Assembly: GCF_000171235.2 (NCBI RefSeq)
Contig: NZ_ABEA03000094.1
Coordinates: 118,574-182,573, forward strand
DNA length: 64,000 bases
Reading direction: 5' to 3'
DNA from: Geminisphaera colitermitum TAV2
GTDB taxonomy: Bacteria; Verrucomicrobiota; Verrucomicrobiia; Opitutales; Opitutaceae
The notes under the pieces were generated by a model that worked only from the letters and a program-made list of their open reading frames with translations, was not told the origin of the DNA and searched no databases. Within the stretch, counting starts at the first letter, position 1, and each line of letters starts with the position of its first letter. The translations under genes and the position numbers were made by a program. Positions 38,008 to 46,887 of the stretch are shown one piece after another.

Positions 38008-39048
38008 TCAATAACGATAGGGGCGGCCCGCCTTGCCCATGAGCACGTTGTAGTTGCGGAAGATTTCCACGACCTTGGCCGCGCGCGGGCTTTCCTTGGC
38101 GATCTCGTCCCAGAATTTCACCGCCTCGTCCTCGACCGTCTGCCATTCGGCGTCGGGGATGGCGGTGAGTTGCAGCTTCGAGCCATTGACGCGCAGGTCG
38201 GCTTCACCCGCCCAGTACCAGTGCTGGCGATAGTAGTGCGAACTGTCCATGCAGAGTTGGAAAAGCGTCTTGAGATGGCCGGGGACGGCCTCCCACGCCT
38301 TGGTATTGGCAAAAAAATGACCAATCCAGGCGCCGGAGAGGTTGTTGGTGAGGAAATACTTCGTCGCGTCCGCCCAGCCCACCGTGTAGTCCTCGGTGAT
38401 GCCCGACCAGGCCACGCCATCGAGTTCGCCGGTGCGCAGCGCCATTTGCACGTCCTCATAGGGTAGTGTGACAGGCACTACGCCGAACTTGGTCAGGAAC
38501 TTGCCGGCGGTTGGGAAGGTATACACTTTTTTGCCCTTCAGGTCGGCCAGGCTGTTAATGGGCTTGGTGGTGGCAAAGTGGCAGGGATCCCATGCGCCGG
38601 CGCTCAGCCAGGTAACGCCGCCGCCTTTGATGTCGTCGTAGGATTCCTTCCATATCTTATCGAGGCCGAACTTGTAGAAGAGTGCGGGCACATCGAGGCT
38701 GTAGCGGGAGGCGAACGGGAAATAACCGCCGAAAACACGGACATCGGCGGGCGAGTTCATCGAGTCGTCATCGCTCTGCACGGCGTCGATGGTTCCCTTT
38801 TGCATGGCGCGGAAAAGCTCGCTGGTCGGCACGAGTTGGTCGGCGTAGTAAAGCTCAATGACCATCTCACCGTTGGCCGCCTTGTTGAACGCATCGACGG
38901 CCGGCTTGACGACATGCTCACCAAGAGCCGACCCCGCGTAGGTTTGCAGGCGCCACTTGATGGTTTTTTTCGCGCCCATGATATAGGGGGCGGTCACCGC
39001 CGCCGCCACGCCCAAGCCCGCCCTTTTTAAGAATTCACGTTTGTTCAT
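38008..39048 (-). CDS. dctP: TRAP transporter substrate-binding protein
   Basis: The 346-aa periplasmic receptor starts MNKREFLKRAGLGVAAAVTA, a Tat-like signal with Lys-Arg in place of the usual twin Arg. The mature protein has the TRAP pattern 'KKTIKWRLQTYAGSALGEHV', then 'LYYADQLVPTSELFRAMQKG', 'FPFASRYSLDVPALFYKFG' and 'LRTGELDGVAWSGITEDYTV', and it keeps a conserved-looking central Arg region. The TRAP ligands known are mostly carboxylates. The genetic link to EutBC suggests ethanolamine or another amino alcohol, which is inference. It is the first gene of the operon. Confidence 0.93.
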   Translation of the reverse strand: MNKREFLKRAGLGVAAAVTAPYIMGAKKTIKWRLQTYAGSALGEHVVKPAVDAFNKAANGEMVIELYYADQLVPTSELFRAMQKGTIDAVQSDDDSMNSPADVRVFGGYFPFASRYSLDVPALFYKFGLDKIWKESYDDIKGGGVTWLSAGAWDPCHFATTKPINSLADLKGKKVYTFPTAGKFLTKFGVVPVTLPYEDVQMALRTGELDGVAWSGITEDYTVGWADATKYFLTNNLSGAWIGHFFANTKAWEAVPGHLKTLFQLCMDSSHYYRQHWYWAGEADLRVNGSKLQLTAIPDAEWQTVEDEAVKFWDEIAKESPRAAKVVEIFRNYNVLMGKAGRPYRY

Positions 39049-39234
39049 ATGGTAGTTTCCCAGTCTCTGAGTGCTGGATTGATGTTGGATGGTTCGACAC
39101 CAAGAGAGCACACCCCATGCCACCGCCCCGGGAAATCTCACGATAACCAGGCGCGTATTCGCCATTAACGGCATAAGAAAACCGACCGCCCCCGATAAGG
39201 AGGCGCGCTATTTATTGATGTTGAAGCGCCCCGG

Positions 39235-41724
39235 TCAGCGCAGCCGGCGGAACAAACCGAGGTAAACGATGCCCAGCGTGGCCAGCGAACTCAGAGGCAT
39301 GAGCACCGCCGCGAGCAACGGGCTCATGTGTCCCGTCGCCGCCAGTCCCACGGCAAACAGATTGTAGAGGATCATGAATACAAGCAGCGCCAGGTGCGTG
39401 CGGTGGCGCGCGTCGTTCATCTCCAGCAGGGCGCGGATGCCCGCGATGCCCCGGCCCAGGTAATAGAAATCAGCCTTTTGCCCCAGCACGCCGCGATGGA
39501 TCACCGGCGTGCCCCGGCAGAGCGCGCGGTCGAAGGCCAGGCTGTCGTTGGCGCCGTCGCCGAGCATCAGTGTATCCGCCGCTCCATGACTGTCGAGCCA
39601 TGCCGCCTTGTCGTGCGGCGAGAGTCCGCCCAGCGCCGCGCCTTCCGGCAGGTCGAGCGAGCGGGCCAGCGCGGCGACTTTCTCCGGACTGTCGCCGCTC
39701 AGGATGGTCACGCCCAGCCCGCGCGCGCGCAGGGCGGCGAGTTCGGTGCGGGCGTCGGCCCGGGCGGCGTCGGCAAAATAAAAGCGGGCGGCGATGCGTG
39801 GCGCGGGCGTCCCGCCCGCTGGGAGCGCCGGGCCCCGGTCCGGTTCGTGTCGGGCAGGACCATCCGCATTTTGGAGAACAAGCGGGCGGGACGCCCGCGC
39901 CACATTCAGACGCAGCACCGTGGCGGCGTCTTCGCGTTCCAGTGACCAGCCGCCGAGTGTCACGCCGTGGCCCACGACTTCGCGCACTTCGCCGGGCAGG
40001 GCGTCGGCGTTGTTCCAGCCGCGCACGAGCGCGGCCTCGTAGAGCGCGCGACCCACCGGATGCAGGTTGTCGCGCGTGAGCGCCATGAGCGCGGCTTGGG
40101 CGTCGGCGTCGAGCGAGTCGAGCGCGGCGGGGTTTTGCAGCACCGGGGTTTCCAGAGTGAGCGTGCCCGTCTTGTCGAACGCGAGGGTGCGCACGCGGCG
40201 GAGGCGCGTCCATACATCGCGCGCGCGGATGAACACCCCGCGTTTGCGCAAGGCCACCGTGGCGATCTCCTCGGCCAGCGGGAATGCCAGTCCCAGCGCG
40301 CAGGGGCACGACACGACGAGGATGGCAATGACCACCGCGCCCGTGGCCGGCAGGTTCCCGCCCGTGCGCCACCACCACGCCGCGCCCGCGGCGACCGCAA
40401 TGCCAATGATCGCAATCAGATACCCTTGGATGACCCGTTCGATCAGCAAATCGCGCGCCGGCGCCCGTTCCGGTTCGCGCATCAATTCCGCCAGCAACGA
40501 GCCCTTCCATGTCTGCACCGCCTCGAGCCGCACGCGTGTCCGCCCCGCATAAGTGGCCCCCGCCGGCACGCGCTGTCCGGCGAGGAACGTTCGCGGTTCC
40601 GATTCGCCGGTGATCCAGGCGAGGTTAAACGCGGCCAACGCCCCCTCCTCCCCCCCCCCCCCCGCCAAAAGGCGCGACTCCACCGGGACCACGTGCCCGG
40701 AGCCGATCTCGAACACGTCGCCAATGCGTAGTGATTCCGCCGATACATCGGAATCGCTTCGCAACAGCCGCACGCGCGCGGCCAGCGGTTGTTCGCGCAA
40801 CAGCCGGCGCTGGTTGCGCTCCACCGCCGCCAGTTGCGCCCAGCGTCCGACCAGCATCAGGAGGATGAACCCGCTCACGAAATCGAAATACTGGCACTCC
40901 GGGTTGGCCGTGGCCCAGCCATAGAACGAACCGCCGTATGCGCCCGCGATGCCCAGTGCGATGGGCAGGTCGATATGCAGCACGTGTTCGCGGAGGGCGC
41001 GCCATGCGCGGCGCAGGAAGTAGACGCCGCCCGCCGCCAGACTCGCCGTGGCGAAGAGCATGGCGAGCGTCTCGAACAGGCGCGCGTAGGCGAAGCCCGC
41101 CTCCATGCCAAAATAAGCCGGTAGTGCGAAAAGCATGACGTTCATCGCAAACGCCGCGCACAATCCTATCCGTTTGACGAGACCCCGGCTCTCCGACGTC
41201 CCCGCCGCCGGGCGCGACAGGTCGGCGGGACCGATCAGGTAGTTGAATCTCTGCAACACCCGCGCGAACTCCGCCGCCTCAAACCGTCCGCCGCCTCCGC
41301 CGGCGTTCGTTGCGTCTGCCGCGTTCGCGGTGCCGGCGGAGCCCGTCTGCCAGCGCATCCGGGCCAGCCCGGTTTGCGCGTTGATGTCGATGCGCCCCGC
41401 GCCCGGTTGTTTGCTGAAAAGCCGTTCGATCAACCACACGCAGCCCGCGCACGAGATGCCTTGGATCGCCACGACGAGTTCCGACGCGACGCCCGCCTCC
41501 GCCGTTCGCTGCGCCTCGGCCAGCCAGGCAAAATCGCGGGCGGGCTGGAGCACCGCATCGGCAGGCGGAGTGACACCGTCCTTGATCTGGTAAAACGCAT
41601 CCAACCCCTCCTCGCGAATCAGCCGGTAAACGAACGCGCACCCTGCGCAACAAAACCGTTCACCCGGTGCCACCGGCACGCCGCAGTGGATGCAAGCAGG
41701 GCTGTTTTTGTTGGTAGTTGTCAT
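39235..41724 (-). CDS. ccoI: Copper-translocating P-type ATPase, CcoI/FixI type
   Basis: The 829-aa protein has an N-terminal Cys-rich domain (Cys 11, 14, 25, 26 and 29 in 'ACIHCGVPVAPGERFCCAGC'), a heavy-metal-associated domain with CAGC (92-95), transmembrane helices, the CPC motif ('VVSCPCALGLAFPLAEE'), phosphorylation site DKTGTLT (Asp517), the HP motif 'RDNLHPVGRAL' and 'GDGANDSLAF'. This arrangement is that of CcoI/FixI, which supplies copper for cbb3 oxidase assembly. No ccoNOP is in the window. A GC palindromic repeat at 39799-39904 is inserted in frame at about residues 608-642, between the nucleotide-binding and phosphorylation regions. A C14 tract at 40650-40663 encodes glycines. 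Confidence 0.92.
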   Translation of the reverse strand: MTTTNKNSPACIHCGVPVAPGERFCCAGCAFVYRLIREEGLDAFYQIKDGVTPPADAVLQPARDFAWLAEAQRTAEAGVASELVVAIQGISCAGCVWLIERLFSKQPGAGRIDINAQTGLARMRWQTGSAGTANAADATNAGGGGGRFEAAEFARVLQRFNYLIGPADLSRPAAGTSESRGLVKRIGLCAAFAMNVMLFALPAYFGMEAGFAYARLFETLAMLFATASLAAGGVYFLRRAWRALREHVLHIDLPIALGIAGAYGGSFYGWATANPECQYFDFVSGFILLMLVGRWAQLAAVERNQRRLLREQPLAARVRLLRSDSDVSAESLRIGDVFEIGSGHVVPVESRLLAGGGGEEGALAAFNLAWITGESEPRTFLAGQRVPAGATYAGRTRVRLEAVQTWKGSLLAELMREPERAPARDLLIERVIQGYLIAIIGIAVAAGAAWWWRTGGNLPATGAVVIAILVVSCPCALGLAFPLAEEIATVALRKRGVFIRARDVWTRLRRVRTLAFDKTGTLTLETPVLQNPAALDSLDADAQAALMALTRDNLHPVGRALYEAALVRGWNNADALPGEVREVVGHGVTLGGWSLEREDAATVLRLNVARASRPLVLQNADGPARHEPDRGPALPAGGTPAPRIAARFYFADAARADARTELAALRARGLGVTILSGDSPEKVAALARSLDLPEGAALGGLSPHDKAAWLDSHGAADTLMLGDGANDSLAFDRALCRGTPVIHRGVLGQKADFYYLGRGIAGIRALLEMNDARHRTHLALLVFMILYNLFAVGLAATGHMSPLLAAVLMPLSSLATLGIVYLGLFRRLR
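39799..39904. repeat. GC palindromic repeat inserted in ccoI
   Basis: GTGGCGCGGGCGTCCCGCCCGC at the left is mirrored by GCGGGCGGGACGCCCGCGCCAC at the right, so it is an inverted pair around about 60 bp. It lies in the reading frame of the ATPase and encodes 'VARASRPL' and 'GTPAP'-type residues. Confidence 0.85.
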
Positions 41725-41788
41725 GAGCCGGTTGCCGGGAGCGCAACACGCGCGCGGCGGGACGGCAAAACTTCTTCGCAAGGGGGGA

Positions 41789-41801
41789 GGGGGGGGGGGG
41801 G
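41789..41801. repeat. G13 tract in the ccoI-CNNM promoter region
   Basis: A run of 13 G, preceded by GGGGGGA, lies in the 200-bp gap between the divergent starts of ccoI and the CNNM/CorC gene. It may alter promoter spacing for either gene, which is inference. Confidence 0.8.
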
Positions 41802-41924
41802 AGGGTGACGACGAGAATGCCGCCGCTATTCCAGTCGGTTGACGAACCCAGAGACCGCCTTCATGTTGCGACATCTGCGACGCCACCTCACTACTCATGC
41901 GGCGCATGTGGCGCGCACCTTTTC

Positions 41925-43265
41925 ATGAATGAAATCCTGACAGAAATCCTCATCATCCTGCTCCTTCTTCTGGCCAACGGTGTGTTTGCCATGGCCGAAA
42001 TCGCCGTCGTTTCCGCGCGCAAGGCCCGTCTCAAAAAACTCGCCGACGAAGGCTCCGCCCCGGCCCGCGCCGCGCTCGCCCTGGCGCAGGATCCCACGCG
42101 TTTCCTCTCCACCGTGCAGATCGGCATCACGCTCGTCGGCATCCTCGCCGGTGCCTACGGTGGCGCCACGCTTGCCGGGCAACTCGCGCCCGTCATTGCG
42201 GAGATTCCCGCGCTCGCCTCCTACAGCCGCCCCATCGCCATCTTCATCGTCGTGAGCGCCATCACGTATCTCTCGCTCATCATCGGCGAACTCGTGCCCA
42301 AGCGCATCGCGCTCGGCAACCCCGAGGCGCGGGCGATGCTCGTGGCGCGCGCCATGACCGGGCTCGCGCGCCTTGCCACGCCCTTTGTCTGGTTTCTCAC
42401 GCTCTCCACCAACTGCGTCCTCAAGGTTCTCGGCCTGGGCAAGGACGTGGAGACCCCGCCCTCGGAGGAGGAGATCGCGCACCTCATCGAGCAGGGCACC
42501 ACGGCCGGCGTGTTTCACAAGGCCGAGCGCGACATGGTCGAAGGCGTGCTCCGCCTCGACGAGCGGCCCGTCACCGAAATCATGACGCGACGCTCCAGCA
42601 TCGTGTGGCTCAACATCCATGACTCCGACGAAGTCAACTGGCGCAAGATCGTCGCCAGCGGCCATTCGCACTTCCCCGTTTTCGAAGGCACCCGCGACCA
42701 GATCATCGGCATGGTGTCCGTCAAGGCGCTCTGGGCCAACGTTGCCATCGGCCTGCCCAACAACCTGCGCAGTCATCTCGAAAAGCCGCTGTTCGTTCCC
42801 GAGACGATCACCGCCGTGCAGATCCTCGAAACATTTAAAAAGCGGGGCAAACACCTCGCCCTCGTCACCGACGAATTTGGCGGTATCCAGGGATTGGTGA
42901 CGTTGATCGACGTCATGGAGGCCATTGTTGGCGACCTGCCCGAGCCCGGCGACCGGCAAGCCCCCGGCGCGCAGCAGCGCGAGGACGGCTCCTGGCTGGT
43001 GGACGGGGCTCTGACCGTGGCCGAGTTTCGCCGCCGGTTTGATTTCGATCCGTTGCCGGGCGAGGAGGACGAGGATTTCGAGACCGTGGCCGGCTTCGTG
43101 AGCGACCGCTTCGGCCACATTCCCGCGCCCGGCGAATATTTTGAGTGGGCCGGCTGGCGTTTCGAGGTCATGGACATGGACCGCCATCGCGTGGACAAAA
43201 TTCTGCTGGCGCAGGTGCCGCCTGCGCCGCCCGCCCCGGCGGGCGAACCGGTGAGCGCCGCGTAG
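41925..43265 (+). CDS. CNNM/CBS/CorC-type membrane protein
   Basis: The 446-aa protein has an N-terminal CNNM (DUF21) domain with about four membrane helices ('ILTEILIILLLLLANGVFAM', 'QIGITLVGILAGAYGGATLA', 'IAIFIVVSAITYLSLIIGEL', 'PKRIALGNPE'). Two CBS domains follow (about residues 205-330: 'VTEIMTRRSSIVWLNIHDSD' and 'LALVTDEFGGIQGLVTLIDV'), then a CorC_HlyC domain. It belongs to the hemolysin-C/TerC-associated family; magnesium or cobalt export is the usual role. ATG 41925 is chosen because the helix begins there. Confidence 0.93.
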   Translation: MNEILTEILIILLLLLANGVFAMAEIAVVSARKARLKKLADEGSAPARAALALAQDPTRFLSTVQIGITLVGILAGAYGGATLAGQLAPVIAEIPALASYSRPIAIFIVVSAITYLSLIIGELVPKRIALGNPEARAMLVARAMTGLARLATPFVWFLTLSTNCVLKVLGLGKDVETPPSEEEIAHLIEQGTTAGVFHKAERDMVEGVLRLDERPVTEIMTRRSSIVWLNIHDSDEVNWRKIVASGHSHFPVFEGTRDQIIGMVSVKALWANVAIGLPNNLRSHLEKPLFVPETITAVQILETFKKRGKHLALVTDEFGGIQGLVTLIDVMEAIVGDLPEPGDRQAPGAQQREDGSWLVDGALTVAEFRRRFDFDPLPGEEDEDFETVAGFVSDRFGHIPAPGEYFEWAGWRFEVMDMDRHRVDKILLAQVPPAPPAPAGEPVSAA

Positions 43266-43319
43266 GGCGGAGCTTTTGTTATCAGAGGGGCGCTTGCCGT
43301 CACGCCATCCCCGCCCGAC

Positions 43320-44429
43320 TCAACTCCGTCCGCACACGAGCAACGTGTGGCCGCCGATGCCGATATCGTTGATTTCCCTCTCCACACGGAATCCCGCGCT
43401 GGCCACGCATTCCCCAAACTCGGTCGCCCGGTAAAAACGACTGTTCCCGTTGGCCATGCAGGTGAAGTAAAGCGAGCCGGCGTTGAGGCTCAGCGCCGCC
43501 GCCGGGAACCGCTGCCGGTCGCAAAAAGTTTCGAGGATGCAGACCCGCGCATCCGGTTTCATGCTGCGTCGGATCAGGCGCAGGATGTCCGTCACCTGCT
43601 CCTTGCCGAAACAATCCAGAAACTGACTCATCCACCAGACATCGGCCTCCCCCGGCAACTCCGCCGCTTCGAGCACATTCACAGGCACGGCGTCGATGCG
43701 GTCCGCGCCGTTCTGCCCGGCGACTGCCTGCCGCAGCAACGCCACCTGTTGCGGCAGGTCGAGCACCGTCACCCGCACGTCCGGATCGTGCGCCACGCAC
43801 CTCAGCGCCCAGCGCCCCGTGTTGCCTCCGACATCGTAAATGTGCGTCGGACGCGGTGACAGCGCGAAAACTTCCCTGAGCGCGACGTCGAAGGCCTGGT
43901 CCGAATAAAAATGATCGAAGGCAAACCAGCTTGAGCGCGCCGGTTCGGGCAGCGACGACAAGCCCTGATAAATCGTCGGCCATTCGCCGAACACGCGCAA
44001 CCCCGCCGGCGCGCCGGTGGCCACCGCCTCTTTCAGATGCTCCATGCCCCGGTAACAGACATCGCTGACAAAATCCGTGTTCACCCGCGTCATCCGGTCA
44101 TGCAGAAAAAAATGGCCCGTTTTCCCCAGCGCATAACGCAGCCCGCCGTCATGCCCGGTCCGCTCCTCCACCAAGCCGATACCCAGCCCCGCGTCGAGCA
44201 GCACGCCCGCGCCGTAGTCGCTCACACCGCAGGCCGAGGCGATGGCCGCGCGCGTCTCGCCATCGGCCCTGCCGTCCAGAAACGCCAGGATGCCGAAGTC
44301 CCTCAGACACACCGCCGCTTGAAACAGCAGGGGGGCAAACGCGATCTTTTGCGCCTCGCTGATGGCGTCCAAGGCCGACATGGAAGCCGGTGTTTTTTCG
44401 CCGTGCCGGGGATTGCGGTTTTTTTTCAT
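43320..44429 (-). CDS. apeB: SAM-dependent methyltransferase of the aryl-polyene cluster (ApeB-like)
   Basis: The 369-aa class I methyltransferase of the O-methyltransferase-2 type has a dimerisation/winged-helix-like N-terminus and a Rossmann domain with the SAM motif 'IYDVGGNTGRWALRC' (about 194-208), then 'VRVTVLDLPQQVALLRQAVA' and 'VWWMSQFLDCFGKEQVTDIL'. In aryl-polyene clusters a methyltransferase at this position methylates the aromatic head group (a known feature of APE products). It is divergent from the rest of the cluster, with starts 125 bp apart. The name is given by position and family. Confidence 0.8.
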   Translation of the reverse strand: MKKNRNPRHGEKTPASMSALDAISEAQKIAFAPLLFQAAVCLRDFGILAFLDGRADGETRAAIASACGVSDYGAGVLLDAGLGIGLVEERTGHDGGLRYALGKTGHFFLHDRMTRVNTDFVSDVCYRGMEHLKEAVATGAPAGLRVFGEWPTIYQGLSSLPEPARSSWFAFDHFYSDQAFDVALREVFALSPRPTHIYDVGGNTGRWALRCVAHDPDVRVTVLDLPQQVALLRQAVAGQNGADRIDAVPVNVLEAAELPGEADVWWMSQFLDCFGKEQVTDILRLIRRSMKPDARVCILETFCDRQRFPAAALSLNAGSLYFTCMANGNSRFYRATEFGECVASAGFRVEREINDIGIGGHTLLVCGRS

Positions 44430-44554
44430 GGGACGAGGTTGTGCGGCCCGCCTTCCGCCGCTGTCAATCAGCGAAACATCATCCCTCTCTTGCTTTTGCG
44501 CGTCTGCCTATCTTTTCTCGCGCCTCCATGCCCTGGGCATGGTCATCGTCCAGC

Positions 44555-45430
44555 ATGACTCAGAAAACCAGCCACCTCCCGTCCGCTTCGCACAGTCAGG
44601 CCAGCTCCTTCACGCTCGTCTTGTCCGGCTGGCTGGCTCTGGCCCCCGGCCTCGACACACGCGACGCATGGGCGGACTGGGCTGCGCATTCCGGCGCATC
44701 CACTGATGCTCCCGCCGCTCCGGCAACGGGCGGGACTCTCCCCAAAACACCGCACATCCCCATGATGACCGCCCGGCGCATGAGCGCCGGCTCCCGCCTT
44801 GCCGTGGAAGCCGCCCTCGCGCTCCTGCAGGAGCACGCCGCCGCTCGCGCGTCCGCTCCCGTGGATGCCCTTGTCTTTTGCAGCCGCCACGGGGAACTTG
44901 GACGCACCCTGCAGATCATCACGCGTTTGGCGGAAGGGCATGAGGTGTCGCCGACCGACTTCGCCGCCTCGGTCCACAACACGGCCGCCGGACTCCTGAC
45001 GATCACCGCCGCCGCCCCGCTCCCGGCCAGCTCCGTGGCCGCGGGCACGGATACATTTCAACAGGCGCTGTTCGAGGTGCTGGCCTTTCACGCCACAGGG
45101 AAAAAATCGGTCCTGCTCGTCGATTTCGATGGCGAGTTGCCCGTCTTTTACCGTGCGGATCTGAACCCGGCCTCCTCCGGCGTGCTGCCGTCGCCGTCGC
45201 CGGTCGCCCCCCATGCCGCGGCCCTGCTGCTGCATCCGGCATCCGCCCCGGCTCTTCAATCCTCATGGCGGATCGCTCCGGTTCCCCGTCCGGAATCCTC
45301 CGCCTCCCGGTCCGGCGCGCTGCCGCAGAGCCTCCTCTTTCTTCAAAACCACCTTTCCGGAGCGGCCTCGTTCGTCATTCCCGGTGAAACCCACGACTGG
45401 CAATGGACGCAGGAAACGCCACATTCCTGA
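44555..45430 (+). CDS. apeC: Ketosynthase-like chain-length factor (ApeC-like)
   Basis: The 291-aa protein is related to beta-ketoacyl synthase N-terminal domains of the Ketoacyl-synt_2 type. It has 'VDALVFCSRHGELGRTLQII' and 'DFAASVHNTAAGLLTITAAA' where a catalytic synthase would have its Cys elbow, so it is probably non-catalytic and pairs with the true ketosynthases as a chain-length factor. It is the first plus-strand gene of the APE operon. Start ATG 44555 (MTQKTSHLP) is used; ATG 44528 is in frame upstream. It overlaps apeD by 28 bp. Confidence 0.85.
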   Translation: MTQKTSHLPSASHSQASSFTLVLSGWLALAPGLDTRDAWADWAAHSGASTDAPAAPATGGTLPKTPHIPMMTARRMSAGSRLAVEAALALLQEHAAARASAPVDALVFCSRHGELGRTLQIITRLAEGHEVSPTDFAASVHNTAAGLLTITAAAPLPASSVAAGTDTFQQALFEVLAFHATGKKSVLLVDFDGELPVFYRADLNPASSGVLPSPSPVAPHAAALLLHPASAPALQSSWRIAPVPRPESSASRSGALPQSLLFLQNHLSGAASFVIPGETHDWQWTQETPHS

Positions 45431-46248
45431 ATCTGATCGCCCGCCGATGGAGAAACGCCGCCACCGCGCTCTCCTTTTTCCTGTTTGGCCTCGGCGGACT
45501 TCTTCTTGCCTTTGCCGTCATCCCGCTGGCCGCGCTTTTTTCGCGCCTCCGCACCTCCTCCGCGCGGCATGATCTGGCCCAGCGCTGCATCTCGGCCAGT
45601 TTCCGCATCTATATCCGCATCATGCGCGGCCTTCGCGCCATCGACTTCCGGATCGAAAACGCCGCGCTGCTCCGCGAGGACGAAAACCAGCCGCTGCTGG
45701 TCGTGGCCAACCATCCGAGCCTTCTCGACTACGTGTTCCTCGCGTCCCTGATGCCCCGGTGCGATTGCATCGTCAAAAAACCCCTGGCGCAGCGCAACTT
45801 TTTCACCCGCCCGCTGGTCAAGGCCGCCGGTTACATCCCCAACGACGACACGGCCGCGTTGTTCGACGCCTGCCGGGAACGTTTTGCCCAAGGCCGGCGC
45901 ATCCTCATTTTTCCCGAAGGCACCCGCAGCACGCCGGGACAGCCCATTCTCCTCCAGCGAGGCGCGGCCAACCTCGCCGTCCGCTGCCGCGTCCCCCTCC
46001 GGGTGATCCACATCACCTGCACCCCGCCCATCCTCACCCGCCAGCACAAGTGGTGGCAGACGGCGGCCACCCGGCCGGTTTTTCGCATCACCGTCCGGGA
46101 AAAAATCGATGTGATCCCCTTCCTCGAAGCATCCTCCGACGGCGAGTTTTCCCCCTGGCGCGCCGCCCGTCTTCTCAACGCCCGCCTCCAGCGTGCGCTT
46201 GATCCCCGCGCCACACCGGCTAACACCACTCAAGCCACTCAACCATGA
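45403..46248 (+). CDS. apeD: 1-acyl-glycerol-3-phosphate acyltransferase-like protein (ApeD-like)
   Basis: The 281-aa membrane-anchored acyltransferase has one N-terminal hydrophobic helix (about 22-47), catalytic motif NHPSLLD (HX4D) and substrate motif FPEGTR. It is in the APE operon, where an acyltransferase of this type is believed to attach the polyene to its lipid or glycerol-type anchor. It overlaps apeC by 28 bp and the apeE start by ATGA (46245-46248). Confidence 0.9.
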   Translation: MDAGNATFLNLIARRWRNAATALSFFLFGLGGLLLAFAVIPLAALFSRLRTSSARHDLAQRCISASFRIYIRIMRGLRAIDFRIENAALLREDENQPLLVVANHPSLLDYVFLASLMPRCDCIVKKPLAQRNFFTRPLVKAAGYIPNDDTAALFDACRERFAQGRRILIFPEGTRSTPGQPILLQRGAANLAVRCRVPLRVIHITCTPPILTRQHKWWQTAATRPVFRITVREKIDVIPFLEASSDGEFSPWRAARLLNARLQRALDPRATPANTTQATQP

Positions 46249-46523
46249 ATCCTCCCGAACCGGACACCTCTTCCCTGCACCAGGAGATAAAAGCCCTCAT
46301 TATCGAGTCGCTGAACCTCGAAGGAATCTCGCCCGGCGACATCGAAACGGACGCCCCGCTTTTCAACGAAGGGCTCGGCCTCGACTCCATCGACGCGCTC
46401 GAACTCGGCCTCGCCATAAAAAACCGCTACGGCATCGTCCTCTCCTCCGACAATGCCGACACCCGGAAACACTTCGCCTCCGTCGCCAGCCTTGCCGCCC
46501 TCATCGCCTCCTCCCGCTCCTGA
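46245..46523 (+). CDS. apeE: Acyl carrier protein (ApeE-like)
   Basis: The 92-aa acyl carrier protein has the phosphopantetheine site GLDSIDALELG, with Ser48 as attachment point. Acidic residues dominate, as usual for ACPs. It is one of two tandem ACPs, as in proteobacterial APE clusters, where they carry growing polyene chains or the aryl starter. Confidence 0.93.
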   Translation: MNPPEPDTSSLHQEIKALIIESLNLEGISPGDIETDAPLFNEGLGLDSIDALELGLAIKNRYGIVLSSDNADTRKHFASVASLAALIASSRS

Positions 46524-46545
46524 TTTCCCTCCTCGTCCTCACCTT

Positions 46546-46824
46546 ATGCCAACAGAAAAAGCCAAGCCCGAGATTCTCGCCGAGCTCAAGGAGCACCTCA
46601 AAAAACTCTTCGACATCGCTCCCGACACCGTCACGCCCGAATCCCGCATCTATCAGGATCTCGGCCTCGACTCCATCGACGCCGTCGATCTGGTCGTGCA
46701 ACTCCAGCGGGCCACCGGGCGCAAGATCAAGCCCGAGGAGTTCAAGGCCGTGCGCACCGTCTCCGACGTCGTTGACGCCATCCACAAGCTCGTCAACTCC
46801 CCGCCGCCCTCCGGTGGGCAATGA
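46546..46824 (+). CDS. apeF: Acyl carrier protein (ApeF-like)
   Basis: The 92-aa second ACP has the site LGLDSIDAVDLVVQLQ, Ser43, and a longer helical N-terminus (MPTEKAKPEILAELKEHLKK). It starts at ATG 46546, 22 bp after apeE. The paired ACPs may hold different intermediates. Confidence 0.93.
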   Translation: MPTEKAKPEILAELKEHLKKLFDIAPDTVTPESRIYQDLGLDSIDAVDLVVQLQRATGRKIKPEEFKAVRTVSDVVDAIHKLVNSPPPSGGQ

Positions 46825-46887
46825 GCCGCCGCTGGCGGGCGCGCCCATTGAACATCGAAACAGGATTCCCTTTCCGCGACAGCGCTC

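Noticed and set aside
39049..39234. Cobalamin riboswitch upstream of the TRAP-eut operon
   Set aside because: EutBC needs cobalamin, so one was sought, but no B12-box-like sequence or suitable fold was recognised in the 186-bp spacer.
44430..44554. Possible promoter TTGCTT...TATCTT upstream of apeC
   Set aside because: The spacing between the boxes is about 13 bp rather than 17, so it is not a convincing sigma-70 promoter.
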